Shown piece by piece: positions 34,643-45,700 of a stretch of 64,000 nt of DNA. Both the position numbers and the translations under genes were made by a program. The notes under the pieces are model-generated. The model worked only from the letters and a program-made list of their open reading frames with translations, was not told the origin of the DNA and did not search any database. This stretch comes from Flavobacteriales bacterium UBA952. Its GTDB lineage: Bacteria > Bacteroidota > Bacteroidia > Flavobacteriales_D > Crocinitomicaceae. How positions within the stretch are numbered: the stretch's first letter is position 1; each line of letters starts with the position of its first letter. The DNA is taken from assembly GCA_905182495.1 (NCBI GenBank), contig CAJJBU010000003.1:1-64000 (forward strand), in the 5' to 3' direction.

Positions 34643-35334
34643 TTTTTAAAGGTCGTTTTAAATATTCGATCCATCCAACTGAATGTAGAGGCGTAATTAC
34701 CCTTTAGTCTTGCATGATGATCATCATGGTGCTTTGTCTTACTCAGAAAAGGTATTTTACTAAAGAAAGGCAATTCCAGATCAGAATGAATATGTATTTC
34801 GTGCAGGTTGCGCAACATTCCGAATAGCCACAATGCATAAATATTAATAGGCATCACGACAAGAATTAATGCAAAAGCGATGACCACACCAATCATCCCG
34901 AGCATCCATTCTATAGGATGGGCATATAGATACTCCAGAGGGAATGGGGTTGTTGCTCTATGGTGAATGGAATGCACGTGTTTTAACATGAATTTATTTT
35001 CGTGCAGCCAACGGTGAAAGAAATAGAACCAAATATCATCGATGAAGAAAGCAAAGAGTACCTGCAAGCCAATCATCCATAACGGAATAAAAGAGGTTTC
35101 TAGGACGTCATAAATCAAATATGAACTAATACCCGCTACACTTATAAGGAGTATAAAGTTGAATAAAAATAGAGGCATTCGCTTCTTAAAAACAGAGTCC
35201 TGATATGCTTTATTTTGGATTCGAAAGGGCTTGAAAAGATCGGTCTTAAGAACGAGCATGCTATAAAGCAAACCAAATAAATTAGAAACTACAGGAACCA
35301 AAATAGTCCCTATTACAACCCATTCTCGCGTCAT
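34639..35334 (-). CDS. Fatty acid hydroxylase/sterol desaturase superfamily protein
   Basis: A 231-residue membrane protein with four predicted segments and the three histidine clusters of the diiron hydroxylase superfamily: HRWLHEN, HSIHHR and HDDHHAR, plus an additional HEIHIHSD before the last cluster. Members oxidise lipids, sterols or carotenoids at a membrane-bound di-iron centre. The substrate cannot be told; carotenoid or lipid modification is plausible for a pigmented Flavobacterium. It overlaps the FkbM and DUF2141 genes by 4 bases each, a strong sign of joint function. Confidence 0.87.
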   Translation of the reverse strand: MTREWVVIGTILVPVVSNLFGLLYSMLVLKTDLFKPFRIQNKAYQDSVFKKRMPLFLFNFILLISVAGISSYLIYDVLETSFIPLWMIGLQVLFAFFIDDIWFYFFHRWLHENKFMLKHVHSIHHRATTPFPLEYLYAHPIEWMLGMIGVVIAFALILVVMPINIYALWLFGMLRNLHEIHIHSDLELPFFSKIPFLSKTKHHDDHHARLKGNYASTFSWMDRIFKTTFKK

Positions 35335-36128
35335 CTTAATGCAAATAAATTAAACATTACTGAATCCTCAAGACCTATTTCTCTTTCGTGATGTAACCTT
35401 GAAAACCCTTTCTCATTGAGCATCTTTTTAATTTTCTCAAGGCGGTGATCAATATCATGAACCTCTACTACCACAGACTTAATTTTAGGCCAATGTTCAT
35501 CAGAGATACCTTTTAACACAGACCACTCTGCACCTTCACAATCTATTTTAAGTAAATCGATTTTTTCTACCTGTTCTTTCTCTATAATTGAAGAAAGTGT
35601 AACTAAGTTACATTCCACCAGTTTCTTTCCTTTAACTAAAAATTTCGCAATAAGTCCGGAGAAAATAGGAGGAATTAATTTCATCCACTTCATGCCATCC
35701 GGCGGGTTTTTCATAGTTCCTTTTACGGCCCGTGAGAATGCTTTTGGATCCTTATCCCATTCTTCAGGGTGTAAAGTAGATAAAGCGGGGGTATTCGGGA
35801 AATAAGTAAACATAGCTTTTTCAGAAGTATCAGAAATACCCAGTTGAAAAGTATGGATTCTTCCTTGCCCATGAACTTCTGCATTTTTTTTCAAAACTGA
35901 GAAAATATCTGGAATTGGCTCAAAGCAATACGCTCTTACATTTTTAGCTTTTTGAATAGCCCTTAGGCCGAAAACCCCCACATTAGCACCCACATCAAAA
36001 ACAACATCGTTCTCGTCAATAGCAATACCATTCTGAAGATATCCTTCAACATGATGGTCCAACATTTTTGTCTCAGGTTTTCTTAAACAAAAAATTGGTG
36101 TACCGTCATTTAGGATTGTTTGAGTCAT
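35331..36128 (-). CDS. FkbM family methyltransferase
   Basis: A 265-residue SAM-dependent methyltransferase of the FkbM family, which methylates hydroxyl groups on carbohydrates or polyketides. Motifs: VVFDVGANVGVFGLRAIQKA for SAM binding, CFEPIPDIFSVLKKNAEV, and LLKIDCEGAEWSVLKGI, the family signature. The start is the ATG at 36128; a TTG just upstream is not preferred. It is the first gene of the unit with the hydroxylase and DUF2141 protein. The substrate is unknown. Confidence 0.87.
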   Translation of the reverse strand: MTQTILNDGTPIFCLRKPETKMLDHHVEGYLQNGIAIDENDVVFDVGANVGVFGLRAIQKAKNVRAYCFEPIPDIFSVLKKNAEVHGQGRIHTFQLGISDTSEKAMFTYFPNTPALSTLHPEEWDKDPKAFSRAVKGTMKNPPDGMKWMKLIPPIFSGLIAKFLVKGKKLVECNLVTLSSIIEKEQVEKIDLLKIDCEGAEWSVLKGISDEHWPKIKSVVVEVHDIDHRLEKIKKMLNEKGFSRLHHEREIGLEDSVMFNLFALR

Positions 36129-36180
36129 CAATCCCTAAAATAATGATTTTTACTTTAGAAGAAAAGTTTACATACCCTTT

Positions 36181-37812
36181 TTACTTCTGTAGAAACGGGT
36201 AAGGATAATCAGTAGCTGGAACAAACGTTTCTTTAATCGTACGCGCCTGAACCCATCTTAATAAATTCATAGCTGCACCCGCTTTATCATTTGTCCCCGA
36301 ACCTCTAGCCCCTCCAAAAGGTTGCTGACCTACAACGGCTCCTGTACACTTATCATTGATATAAAAGTTACCCGCTGCATTCTCTAATTTCTTTGTTGCC
36401 AATGCAATCGCATAACGATCTTGGGAGAGTATAGATCCAGTCAATGCATACTCAGAAGTTTCATCAAGAATATCCAATGTCTCCTCAAAAGCATCGGCTT
36501 CATATACATATATTGTTAGAACAGGGCCAAATATCTCTTCACTCATTGTTCTGAATTTTGGATCAGTCGTTACGACAACAGTTGGAGAAATAAAATAACC
36601 TTGGGATTTGTCAAATTCACCACCCACTATTATTTCTGCATCCTTGTGATCATTACAATAGGTAATATATGCACTGATCTTATCAAAAGCTCTTTCATCA
36701 ATAACCGCATTAATGAAATTTGTATTGTCTTCTGGAGACCCCATTTTAAATGAAGAAACCTGTTCAACCAATATAGACTTAACTTCTGTCCATATATTAT
36801 TCGGAACATACCCTCTTGATGCTGCCGAACACTTTTGTCCTTGAAATTCAAATGAACCTCTCGATAATGCGGTTGCTACTTCTGCAGCATCAGATGATTT
36901 ATGAACCATGATAAAGTCTTTCCCTCCTGTTTCACCAACAATACGTGGGTAGACTCTGTAGTGTTCCATGTTGTTCCCAATCTTTTTCCAAAGTTGTTGG
37001 AACACACTCGTCGATCCCGTAAAGTGAAGTGCCGCAAATTCTTTGTGCTTGAAAATGACATCACCTGCCACTGGACCTTCCACTGAGATCAAGTTAATGA
37101 CACCTTCAGGTAAACCTGCAGCGTGAAACAAGTCCATTATAACTTGTGCAGAATACATCTGTGTTTCAGATGGCTTCCACACGCAAGTGTTGCCCATCAT
37201 GGCAGCAACAGCAGGAAGGTTTGCAGCGATTGAAGTAAAGTTGAAAGGAGAAATAGCAAACACAAATCCTTCTAGCGGACGGTATTCCATTCTGTTCCAA
37301 ATACCCGGTTGAGAATCTGGTTGATTGCTATACATCTCTTGCATCAAGTAAACATTGAATCGAAAGAAGTCAATCATTTCACAAGCAGCATCAATTTCGG
37401 CTTGCATTACGTTCTTAGATTGAGCCAGCATGGTTGCTGCATTCATTCGGTCTCTGAAAGGACCCGCTAATAATTCAGCAGCCTTCATGAAAATGCTAGC
37501 TCTGTGCTCCCAAGGTAAAGATGACCATGCATCCTTTGCCTCGAGTGCACTTTGAATCGCTTTTTCTACATGACCTGTATCCCCACGGTTAAAATGACCG
37601 ATCACATGTTTATGATCATGTGGTGGAGCCATTGCTATTTTTTGCGATGTTCTAACCTTTTCACTACCAATATACATGGGTATATCAATTGGTTTTTGTG
37701 CATACATCTCTTTATAAACAGACAAAAGAGCTATTCTCTCAGGCGAACCTGGAGCATAAGACTTTATAGGTTCGTTAACGGCAGTAGGAACAGAGTAAAA
37801 GGCATTCGACAT
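36181..37812 (-). CDS. L-glutamate gamma-semialdehyde dehydrogenase
   Basis: Oxidises L-glutamate 5-semialdehyde (from proline) to glutamate with NAD. The 543-residue protein has the pattern of the Bacteroidota PruA/RocA type: ISPFNFTSIAANLPAVAAMMG, PSETQMYSAQVIMDLFHAAG, FTGSTSVFQQL, ETGGKDFIMVH with the catalytic Glu, and FEFQGQKCSAASRGYVP with the nucleophilic Cys. The C-terminal QPFGGARGSGTNDKAG is characteristic. I place the start at 37812 (MSNAFYSVP), since the upstream extension overlaps the -7 box at 37829-37836. The proline dehydrogenase gene is not in the window. Confidence 0.95.
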   Translation of the reverse strand: MSNAFYSVPTAVNEPIKSYAPGSPERIALLSVYKEMYAQKPIDIPMYIGSEKVRTSQKIAMAPPHDHKHVIGHFNRGDTGHVEKAIQSALEAKDAWSSLPWEHRASIFMKAAELLAGPFRDRMNAATMLAQSKNVMQAEIDAACEMIDFFRFNVYLMQEMYSNQPDSQPGIWNRMEYRPLEGFVFAISPFNFTSIAANLPAVAAMMGNTCVWKPSETQMYSAQVIMDLFHAAGLPEGVINLISVEGPVAGDVIFKHKEFAALHFTGSTSVFQQLWKKIGNNMEHYRVYPRIVGETGGKDFIMVHKSSDAAEVATALSRGSFEFQGQKCSAASRGYVPNNIWTEVKSILVEQVSSFKMGSPEDNTNFINAVIDERAFDKISAYITYCNDHKDAEIIVGGEFDKSQGYFISPTVVVTTDPKFRTMSEEIFGPVLTIYVYEADAFEETLDILDETSEYALTGSILSQDRYAIALATKKLENAAGNFYINDKCTGAVVGQQPFGGARGSGTNDKAGAAMNLLRWVQARTIKETFVPATDYPYPFLQK

Positions 37813-37828
37813 AATTGTGTTTTTGTTG

Positions 37829-37836
37829 CAAACATA
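37829..37836 (-). promoter_or_regulatory. Putative -7 promoter box of the glutamate semialdehyde dehydrogenase gene
   Basis: On the minus strand the bases read TATGTTTG, an exact TAnnTTTG match, 16 bases before the ATG at 37812. A TTG lies 20 bases further upstream (complement of CAA at 37857-37859), giving a well-spaced two-part promoter and deciding the start. Confidence 0.6.
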
Positions 37837-37873
37837 AGAATAGTTAACTATCATTACAACAAAAGACTTCTCA

Positions 37874-39067
37874 ATGACTAGAATCATTCTCCTCTCAATA
37901 CTAATTAATATATCCCTTTTAGGAAGATCCGAATCGAAAGTAACCTTCATCGAATATAAAAATGAAACTGATTTAATTCGCAAAGCTAACTTTGCTCTTG
38001 AATTATGGACATACTATAATAGATTCAACGTGGACTCTCTTAACGTTCTTGGCGTATCTCTAAAGAAAAGTAACAGAGGAGTAAACGACTCCTTCGTAAA
38101 AGGAGTTTGGCAGCGCATCCTAGGGAGCTTCGATGTGAAAAAAGGATTTTTAAAAGATGGGCTTGCGCTACTGAAGTCTTCAAGATCGATATTCATTAAT
38201 CTTGGAGACAACCGATTAATAAGCGAAGCATTTAACGAAACGGGAATAGGTTATCTATTGCTAAGTGATTTTCAGCATGCTAAAGAAAATTTTAATTCCT
38301 CAATGGAATTTGGTGATTATTCAGGGTCTGTTAACCATTCTTATTTGGCCATGATCAATTTAGCCCAATGTTACCAAAAAGATGGAGATTTTATTTCAGC
38401 CAAGTTGTACGCGAATAAATATACTAGATATGCGCTAGATGTTGAGAAATTTGAATCCGCCGCAAATGGATATTCCTTTTTAGGTCAAATTTCAATGGAT
38501 GAAAATAAATTGGATAAAGCGATTGTTTTCTTCAATAAACAAATGGAATATGCTCAGAAGAGTTCAGCACCATTAATACTTACCCGCGCTAAAAACAATC
38601 TTGCTATCACTTTATTTTTACAAGGAAAATCCAAAGAGGCTTTACAACTATTTCAAGAGGTTCTTTCTGAGAGAAAAGCGCAAGGAGTTATAATATATCT
38701 ATGTGATGCCTACCTCAATTTAGGGGAGCTATATATCGAAATTCATGATTCGGAAACATCTAAGAAATATTTAGATTCGTCCATTCATCTTGCTGAAAAA
38801 CATGGTTTGATTACTAATCACATCGAAGCCCTTGAAATGTGTTTGGGTTTGAATGAATCCACGGCTGTTAAATACGAAATTTTAGTTCTAAAAAGCAAAC
38901 AAAAACGAATACTTGTGAAGCAAAGAAATGAAAGAAAATTAAAAGCAGTACCTATGAACAACAAAATTGCTCCAGGAAATCTACCTTGGTACATTTACCT
39001 GGTCTTCTTTATTATCCCCATTGTTCTATATATGTTCTTCCGTAAAAGTTTATCTGACGAGGGTTAG
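37874..39067 (+). CDS. TPR protein with a C-terminal membrane anchor
   Basis: A 397-residue protein with an N-terminal signal (MTRIILLSILINISLLGRSES) and seven or so TPR-like helices (for example AFNETGIGYLLLSDFQHAKEN, AANGYSFLGQISMDENKLDKA and ARAKNNLAITLFLQGKSKEA). A single hydrophobic segment near the end (WYIYLVFFIIPIVLYMFF) and a short basic tail anchor it, with the repeats on the periplasmic side. The layout resembles the sensory half of Bacteroidota TPR-histidine kinases without the kinase. Its last 18 bases overlap the giant repeat protein gene in the opposite direction. Confidence 0.75.
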   Translation: MTRIILLSILINISLLGRSESKVTFIEYKNETDLIRKANFALELWTYYNRFNVDSLNVLGVSLKKSNRGVNDSFVKGVWQRILGSFDVKKGFLKDGLALLKSSRSIFINLGDNRLISEAFNETGIGYLLLSDFQHAKENFNSSMEFGDYSGSVNHSYLAMINLAQCYQKDGDFISAKLYANKYTRYALDVEKFESAANGYSFLGQISMDENKLDKAIVFFNKQMEYAQKSSAPLILTRAKNNLAITLFLQGKSKEALQLFQEVLSERKAQGVIIYLCDAYLNLGELYIEIHDSETSKKYLDSSIHLAEKHGLITNHIEALEMCLGLNESTAVKYEILVLKSKQKRILVKQRNERKLKAVPMNNKIAPGNLPWYIYLVFFIIPIVLYMFFRKSLSDEG

Positions 39068-42000
39068 AAAACCATGCCCCGTGAGCTCTTGTCCATTGAA
39101 TCCTAGGGCATTGTATTTATAAAAATACACCCCCTCTTTAGCGTCATTTCCATTCGAGGATTTACCGTCCCATCCGATATCAATCGATTCAATAGTCGTC
39201 ATAATATTTCCCCATCGATTTAATATGATAAGCTCAATACTTGCAATGTTTTCAGTCTCTACAATAAATAGTTCATTGGTGCCATCTTGATTTGGACTAA
39301 AGACATTCGGAACAAAGATAATTGGAGGCCCGGTGGGTATCACCTCAATTAACAGCTGCATGGTATCCTCGCAATTCTCGTTGGAGGCTATTAGAGTTAC
39401 CGTGAAGTCACCCTCTATATTATAAGTTGTAGAAACCCCTGACAAATCATTCAAATCCTCACTTTCTGTATTTCCAAAATCCCAATAATAGTTTGTTGCA
39501 TTGGAGCTTGAATTTGTAAAATTAACGGTTAAGGGAACTACTCCAGAAATAATATCTGCTGAAAACAAGGCATTGGGGTAAGGAATTGAGGTAAGGTTTA
39601 CTGAAGAAGTACCCGAACATCCATTAACATCTATACCCGTTACCGTATAAACACCACTTGAATTGATGACCGTTGGATTCCCATCCACCACTCCATTACC
39701 CCATGAATAAGTGCCTGCAGGTCCGGCACCACTACCTATTAAAGTTACCACATCACCCTCGCAAACTGTCATTGGACTACCTGCATCTATAATTGGGAGC
39801 GGATTCACAATAACCAAAACCTCATCTTGAGTTTCACAACCATTTACACTCATACCCGTAAGTGAATACGTTCCTGTTATGACAGGTTGGAATGATACAC
39901 CATTTTGAACGCCATCCGACCAAGTGTAAGTCACTCCATTACTTCCTTCCAAAACAACCGATTCACCTAAACAAATTTCAATATCATCACCAGCAAATAC
40001 CGGTATATTTGGATTGACGGTTACCGTAAAGTTTAAAATGGGGCTTTCACATCCATCGACCATATAAACGACACTGTATTGCGTAGTTATGGTTGGAGTG
40101 ACAATAATCTCATTAGATGACTCGCCACCTGGTTGCCATAAATAGCTACCGTTATTTAGGCCAGAAAATGCCGTAATTACCGCCTCTTGACCTTCACAAA
40201 TCTCATCAATACCCGTAACAGATAAATCTGGAGTTTCGTTGACCTCTATAAGCATTTGCATATTTAAAGCACATTGACTCGGATTTGGAACAAACGCATA
40301 AATAGTCCCTCCAATAGCACCTGTGTTGATACCTGGGGGACCCCAAACCCCTTCAATACCTTCGTTCGAAATATTAGATAATGCATCTGCTACATCTCCT
40401 TCACAATATGGACCAAGTTGATCGAATATTGGGACTTGAGAAGCATTAACCGTCAAGCTCATAGTCGCAAGAGAATCACATCCTGAAACCGCTGCTGTAA
40501 GAGTAATTGTTTGAGAACCTCCAGCTCCAAAAAACATTCCATTCCATAGATAAGGCAATTCCGAATCACATATGGTATCAAAGCTTTCACTAATCAGTGT
40601 TGGGTTTACATCTAAAACCAAAGTTGCTAACGAATCGCAGCCCGTAACAAGGGAAGATAATGTAGCGATTTGGGAACCTGCCGAATTAAAACTTAAACCA
40701 TTCCATAGATAAGGTAAATCTTGTTCGCAAATAATTTCCTGAGTGACACTTGATATTGTTGAGTTTACGATTAGGTTCAGCGTCGCAACTGAATCACATC
40801 CCGAAGAACTAACCAAGTTCACAGATTCAGTAGTCGAGGAATTTAATGTTAAACCATTCCAAATGAAAGGCAAGCTATTGTCACATACAGCTTGATTAGT
40901 TGTGCTTGTTAATAATGGATTAACTGTTAGATTCAATATCGCAAGAGAATCGCAACCCGTAATAGCGCTAGTAAGCACTGCAGCATCACTACCTGATGTG
41001 TTAAATGTCAATCCATTCCAAGCGAAAGGTAAATCTGAATCACAAATAGTAAGATTCGTGACACTTGACAATGGTGCTTGAACACTTAGGTTCAAGGACG
41101 CAAGTGAATCACAACCTGAAACCAAACTAGATAAAGAGGCCTGTTGAATTCCTGCAGAAACAAATGTCAGGGTATTCCATGTAAAGGGAAGCTCATTCTC
41201 ACAGACCGTTATAGCGGTCGTACTAGATAAAATTGGATTTACAAGAAGGTTTAATGTGGCTATTGAATCACATCCAGTTATAAGCCCTGATATTGTCGCA
41301 ACTTGCGTTCCTGGCGAAGCAAAAGATAATCCATTCCATAAATAGGGAAGGTCTGTTTCACATATTGTTATCTCTGTTGTGCTTTCTAATAAGGGATTAA
41401 CCGTAACCGTGCCTGATGAAGCACCAATACATCCTGCTAAATCATAATCACAGGTGTAAGTTGTCGTAGAATTAGCCGTGACGTTAATCGACGGAGAAGT
41501 TTCACCAGTTCCCCATAAAAAAGACCCCCCAGCAATAGATGGGATAGCCGTTAAAGTAATCAAGTCCCCTTCACAAATGGTTTCTGAATTTACCGTTAAG
41601 GTTGGCACAATCGCATTTGCAACTACCTCGACCGTATCGATAATAGGTTCAGTACATGCACCCGCATCATCAACCGAAACCTCATAAAAACCTGGGGAAA
41701 GGCCCGTGGCCGTGGCCGTGGTCTGTATTGGGGAAGTGTTCCAAGAATAGGTGTAACCCGGAAATCCTCCTGATGCATTAATAGTTGCCGTTCCGTCATC
41801 CCCTGCACAAGAAACAGGTGTTGATGAAACTAAGGACTCTAGAGCACTGGAGCATTCTAAAAAATCGACAAAGACTCCGGAGTCCCAAAAGGGGTCTCCT
41901 GCATCGGCAATGGCTATTTTAAAATGATACGACTGACATGGAATCACAGACACATCAGATACCAATACGGTTGTGAATGCATCAAAAATATTGGTCAAGC

Positions 42001-42616
42001 CAGCACTGTTATCGACATAAAAAGCGTTATTTAAATTTGCATTCACGTTATCAATACTTACTATCGTCGTTCCATTAGGTAAAACAGCAACATTGTTATT
42101 ATTGTAATTGCCACCTGCAGGATTTGGACCTGTTATAAAAAAGCCAAAAGCATCATTAAAACCAGAAGAAACCCATTCAGGATATTCCTCTGATCCAAAA
42201 ACAAATCTTATCTGCATTTCATCACAAGAAGGAACGACATCAAACTCTAAAATACAACAGTCATAATCCGCCAATGGTTCTAGTGTACCTAACTGGGCAT
42301 CATTACAAGTTGTCGCGTTATTTGTACTCATAAATCCTGATCCAGGCTGATTCAAATCAAGCACATTACCCGTTGTTAATACGAGTCCTGTCGGAATACC
42401 CAAATCTGTGGATTCTCCATTAGTAAAGGTTCCATATGCGTTCGATGGACAGTTTATAGTCGCATTAGAAATAGTGAGGCCTCCGCTAATAAAAGAATTT
42501 ACAATAACACTGGCGTTTGCACCTTGATTTGTAATCACTAATTGTGCGCGTATATTATTTGTGAATAAAACAATACATGTAAATAGTAAATAAGAGAATA
42601 TGTATTTTAAAATCAT
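39050..42616 (-). CDS. Giant secreted repeat protein with gliding-motility C-terminal domain
   Basis: An 1188-residue protein with a signal peptide (ILKYIFSYLLFTCIVLFTNNIRAQ). Domains in order: a choice-of-anchor-L-like domain at about residues 25-250 (VIVNSFISGGLTISNATINC, then EMQIRFVFGSEEYPEW), a SprB-like segment (CAGDDGTATINASGGFPGYTYSW), six tandem repeats of 52-53 residues around WNGLSF and TGCDSLATLNL (positions about 412-730), further Ig-like segments, a PKD domain (YYWDFGNTES), and a C-terminal CHU_C/type IX secretion sorting domain (VFSPNQDGTNELFIVE to HGFLTLVR). I start at the ATG at 42616 because the 15-codon extension spoils the signal peptide. It is exported by type IX secretion and is likely an adhesin. 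Confidence 0.88.
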   Translation of the reverse strand: MILKYIFSYLLFTCIVLFTNNIRAQLVITNQGANASVIVNSFISGGLTISNATINCPSNAYGTFTNGESTDLGIPTGLVLTTGNVLDLNQPGSGFMSTNNATTCNDAQLGTLEPLADYDCCILEFDVVPSCDEMQIRFVFGSEEYPEWVSSGFNDAFGFFITGPNPAGGNYNNNNVAVLPNGTTIVSIDNVNANLNNAFYVDNSAGLTNIFDAFTTVLVSDVSVIPCQSYHFKIAIADAGDPFWDSGVFVDFLECSSALESLVSSTPVSCAGDDGTATINASGGFPGYTYSWNTSPIQTTATATGLSPGFYEVSVDDAGACTEPIIDTVEVVANAIVPTLTVNSETICEGDLITLTAIPSIAGGSFLWGTGETSPSINVTANSTTTYTCDYDLAGCIGASSGTVTVNPLLESTTEITICETDLPYLWNGLSFASPGTQVATISGLITGCDSIATLNLLVNPILSSTTAITVCENELPFTWNTLTFVSAGIQQASLSSLVSGCDSLASLNLSVQAPLSSVTNLTICDSDLPFAWNGLTFNTSGSDAAVLTSAITGCDSLAILNLTVNPLLTSTTNQAVCDNSLPFIWNGLTLNSSTTESVNLVSSSGCDSVATLNLIVNSTISSVTQEIICEQDLPYLWNGLSFNSAGSQIATLSSLVTGCDSLATLVLDVNPTLISESFDTICDSELPYLWNGMFFGAGGSQTITLTAAVSGCDSLATMSLTVNASQVPIFDQLGPYCEGDVADALSNISNEGIEGVWGPPGINTGAIGGTIYAFVPNPSQCALNMQMLIEVNETPDLSVTGIDEICEGQEAVITAFSGLNNGSYLWQPGGESSNEIIVTPTITTQYSVVYMVDGCESPILNFTVTVNPNIPVFAGDDIEICLGESVVLEGSNGVTYTWSDGVQNGVSFQPVITGTYSLTGMSVNGCETQDEVLVIVNPLPIIDAGSPMTVCEGDVVTLIGSGAGPAGTYSWGNGVVDGNPTVINSSGVYTVTGIDVNGCSGTSSVNLTSIPYPNALFSADIISGVVPLTVNFTNSSSNATNYYWDFGNTESEDLNDLSGVSTTYNIEGDFTVTLIASNENCEDTMQLLIEVIPTGPPIIFVPNVFSPNQDGTNELFIVETENIASIELIILNRWGNIMTTIESIDIGWDGKSSNGNDAKEGVYFYKYNALGFNGQELTGHGFLTLVR
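40430..41380 (-). repeat. Six tandem 52-53 residue repeats in the 1188-residue secreted protein
   Basis: Six units, each about 159 bases (one has 156), share a central LPxxWNGLxF and a later TGCDSLATLxL with two conserved cysteines. Divergence between units is high, so the array is old. Confidence 0.85.
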
Positions 42617-42752
42617 GTATTTATAACAAATTATATTATAATGACTGAATTTACACTTCACAGGTTGCTTACAAATTTGTAAAACTTAAACAATGAAAAA
42701 GGAGATGAACTTCATCATTCAATCAAAAAATATAATAAAATACCCGCTATTT

Positions 42753-45700
42753 TTATTTTAAAATACTAACTATTCCTATAGATTGATCGGTGACACCATC
42801 ATTGAACACAACAATATAATAATAAGAAGCGACAGGTAGTGCATTCCCATTAAATCTTCCATCCCATGGTCTTTGGCTATACGCACCTTTTTCAGATTCA
42901 AAAATCTGATTTCCCCATCGGTTATAAATAAAGACCTTATTATTCGGGTATATATTGTCAATGTTTTCCAATTCCCAAATATCGTTTACCATATCATTAT
43001 CTGGAGTAAATGCAGTTGGAATAATAATGTTACATTCTTCAAATGTAATCGTCACACTGGCGGGTAGACCTTCACAATCGCTATCATTAGCGGTCACATA
43101 ATAGGTCATACTTCCTAAAACAACATTTGGTATAATCGACTCTCCAAATGAAATTATTTGGGAAATCGCAGGGTCACTATACCATGTGTATTCGCCTGAA
43201 CTGCCAGAAGCAAGAACTTGTTCAGGAATCATATTTGCACAATACAGCACATCTTCTGAAACATCAGGAGCCACAGGGATCGGATTGACAATAACGGTCT
43301 GCACATTATTTAAAATGATATCACATGCATTGTCAGACAAAGAAGTAATCACATATGCGCCTGAGGTGTTGCCTAAATTGAGGGGTGAACTACTCGAAGA
43401 AATATTTAATGGAATTCCGTTTAATGTATAATCTAATGTATAATCTGGAGCACCACTGACCTCCACAAGAAGATCGTCGATAAGATCTCCATCACAATAG
43501 ATCCCCTCTCCAGTAAAACTTAACAACATGGGCAACTCATTAATCGTTATGTCAAATGAAACCTCATTACTACAGGTACCATTCTCATCATAAACATATA
43601 CTGTTTGAGAACTAAGAATAGCATCATTAATAGGTGAACCGCCATTACTTTGAGAATCATTATAGTAATTTTGATTCCCAGAAAGGTTATTACCTTGAAT
43701 GCTTAATGGCAGGATAAAACTTTCACAGGACTCCTGAGGTCCAGGATTTATAATCGAAGGTGTGTTGGTTACGGTCACAGTGAAGCTAGATTCATCGGAA
43801 CATGTACCGAGAATATCATAAATATAAATGGTTTGTGTAGAGCTAATCATATCCCCAGAAAGTAGAGGTGTTCCCTCAGCATTACTTTGGGTGTAATAGC
43901 TTTCATTACCCGATAGATTCGTTCCCGAAATATCAAGAAGTGTATATGTATCACATACGGTACTGTCTAATTGGAAATTAATAGAAGGGGCGCCGGGATT
44001 ATTCAAGTCCATAAGATCTGGAGAGGTAAATTCACAACCATTATGTATGATTGAGAAAGATGAATACAATCCAGCTCCTAAGCCCAATATCAAGTATTCC
44101 CCGAAAGTATCCGCAGTGAAATTAGAGACTTGTGAAGGTGTGCTTAAAGAATCATAGCTGATTGTATACAGTGCACCTGCATTTAGTCCACTTATGGTAA
44201 TACTACCATTACTTGCATTACAAATATCAGGGTCTGTCCCTGACATAGTATACGATGGCGTATTGTTAATGGTTAAATCGAGACTAACAAGAGAATCACA
44301 TCCGTTTACTCCACCTCCTGTAATATTGAATGATGCTGAATTGTTACTTACAACATAGGTGTTTCCATCAATCCAAAGATATGAATCACAGGCCGTCTGT
44401 GTGTCTGTTCCCGTAACTGAATTATTAATTATTAGGTCTAAAGTCACTGTGCTGTCACACCCTGCAGTATTGGTTAAAAGAAAAGTAGCACTGTTATTAC
44501 TTGTCGTATAGGTATTCCCATCAACCCAAGTATATGAATCACAAGCAGTCTGGAAGTCTATTCCTGTTGAGGAGTTAGAAATCGTAAGATCAAGAGTCAC
44601 CAAACTGTCACATCCTCCACTTGCCGTTAAAGTAAACGCAGCAGAGTTGTTACTTGTCGTGTAAGTATTCCCATCAATCCAAGTATAAGTATCACAAGCA
44701 GTCTGCGTATCGGTTCCCGTTAGAGAATTTGCAATCGTTAAATCAAGAGTCACCAAACTATCGCATCCTACAGCATTGGTTAAAAGGAAAGTAGCACTAT
44801 TGTTACTTGCTATATAAGTAACCCCATTAATCCAAGTATAATTATCACAAGAAGCCTGCGTATCGGTTCCAGTTGTGGGGATCGTAATCGTAAGATCTAA
44901 AGTCACTATGCTGTCACATCCAGCTGCATTCGATAATAACCACGTCGCACTATTGTTACTTGCAGTATAAATGTTCCCATCAATCCAAGTATAAGTATCA
45001 CAAGCCGCTTGAGTGTCTGTTCCTGTCGTTGCGTTTGTAATGGTAAGGTCAAGAGTCACTGTACTGTCACATCCAGCTGCATTCGATAATAACCACGTCG
45101 CACTATTGTTACTTGCAGTATAAATGTTCCCATCAATCCAAGTATAAGTATCACAAGCCGCTTGAGTGTCTGTTCCTGTTGTTAAATTATTAATAGTCAA
45201 GTCAAGAGTCACCAATGAATCACATCCGTTTTCTGCACCTCCAACAATATTAAATGTTGCTGCATTGTTACTAGAAGTATAATTCACACCATCAATCCAT
45301 AAATACGAGCCACAGGCTGTTTGGATATCCACTCCTACTACTGTATTGTTGATCGTTAAGTCAAGCGTTACCAAAGAATCACATCCGTTTGATGCGCCAC
45401 CAACAATATTAAATGTTGCTGCATTGCTACTAGAAGTATAGTTTACACCATCAATCCATAAATACGAGCCACAGGCCGTTTGGATATCCGTTCCTACAAC
45501 TGTATTGTTGATCGTTAAATCAAGAGTCACCAATGAATCACATCCGTTTTCTGCACCCCCAACAATATTAAATGTTGCTGCATTGTTACTAGAAGTATAG
45601 TCCACACCATCAATCCAAGTATAAGTATCACAAGAAGCCTGAGTATCGGTTCCAGTTGTGGGGCTCGTAATCGTGAGATCTAAAGTCACCAAAGAATCAC

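Noticed and set aside
37813-37983. 57 extra codons upstream of the glutamate semialdehyde dehydrogenase
   Set aside because: The family N-terminus starts at MSNAFYSVP, and the extension covers the promoter box and the divergent TPR gene start.
42617-42752. A possible small gene or regulatory RNA between the two giant repeat proteins
   Set aside because: The gap is short, AT-rich, without an ORF of plausible size or a hairpin with a T run; nothing can be supported.
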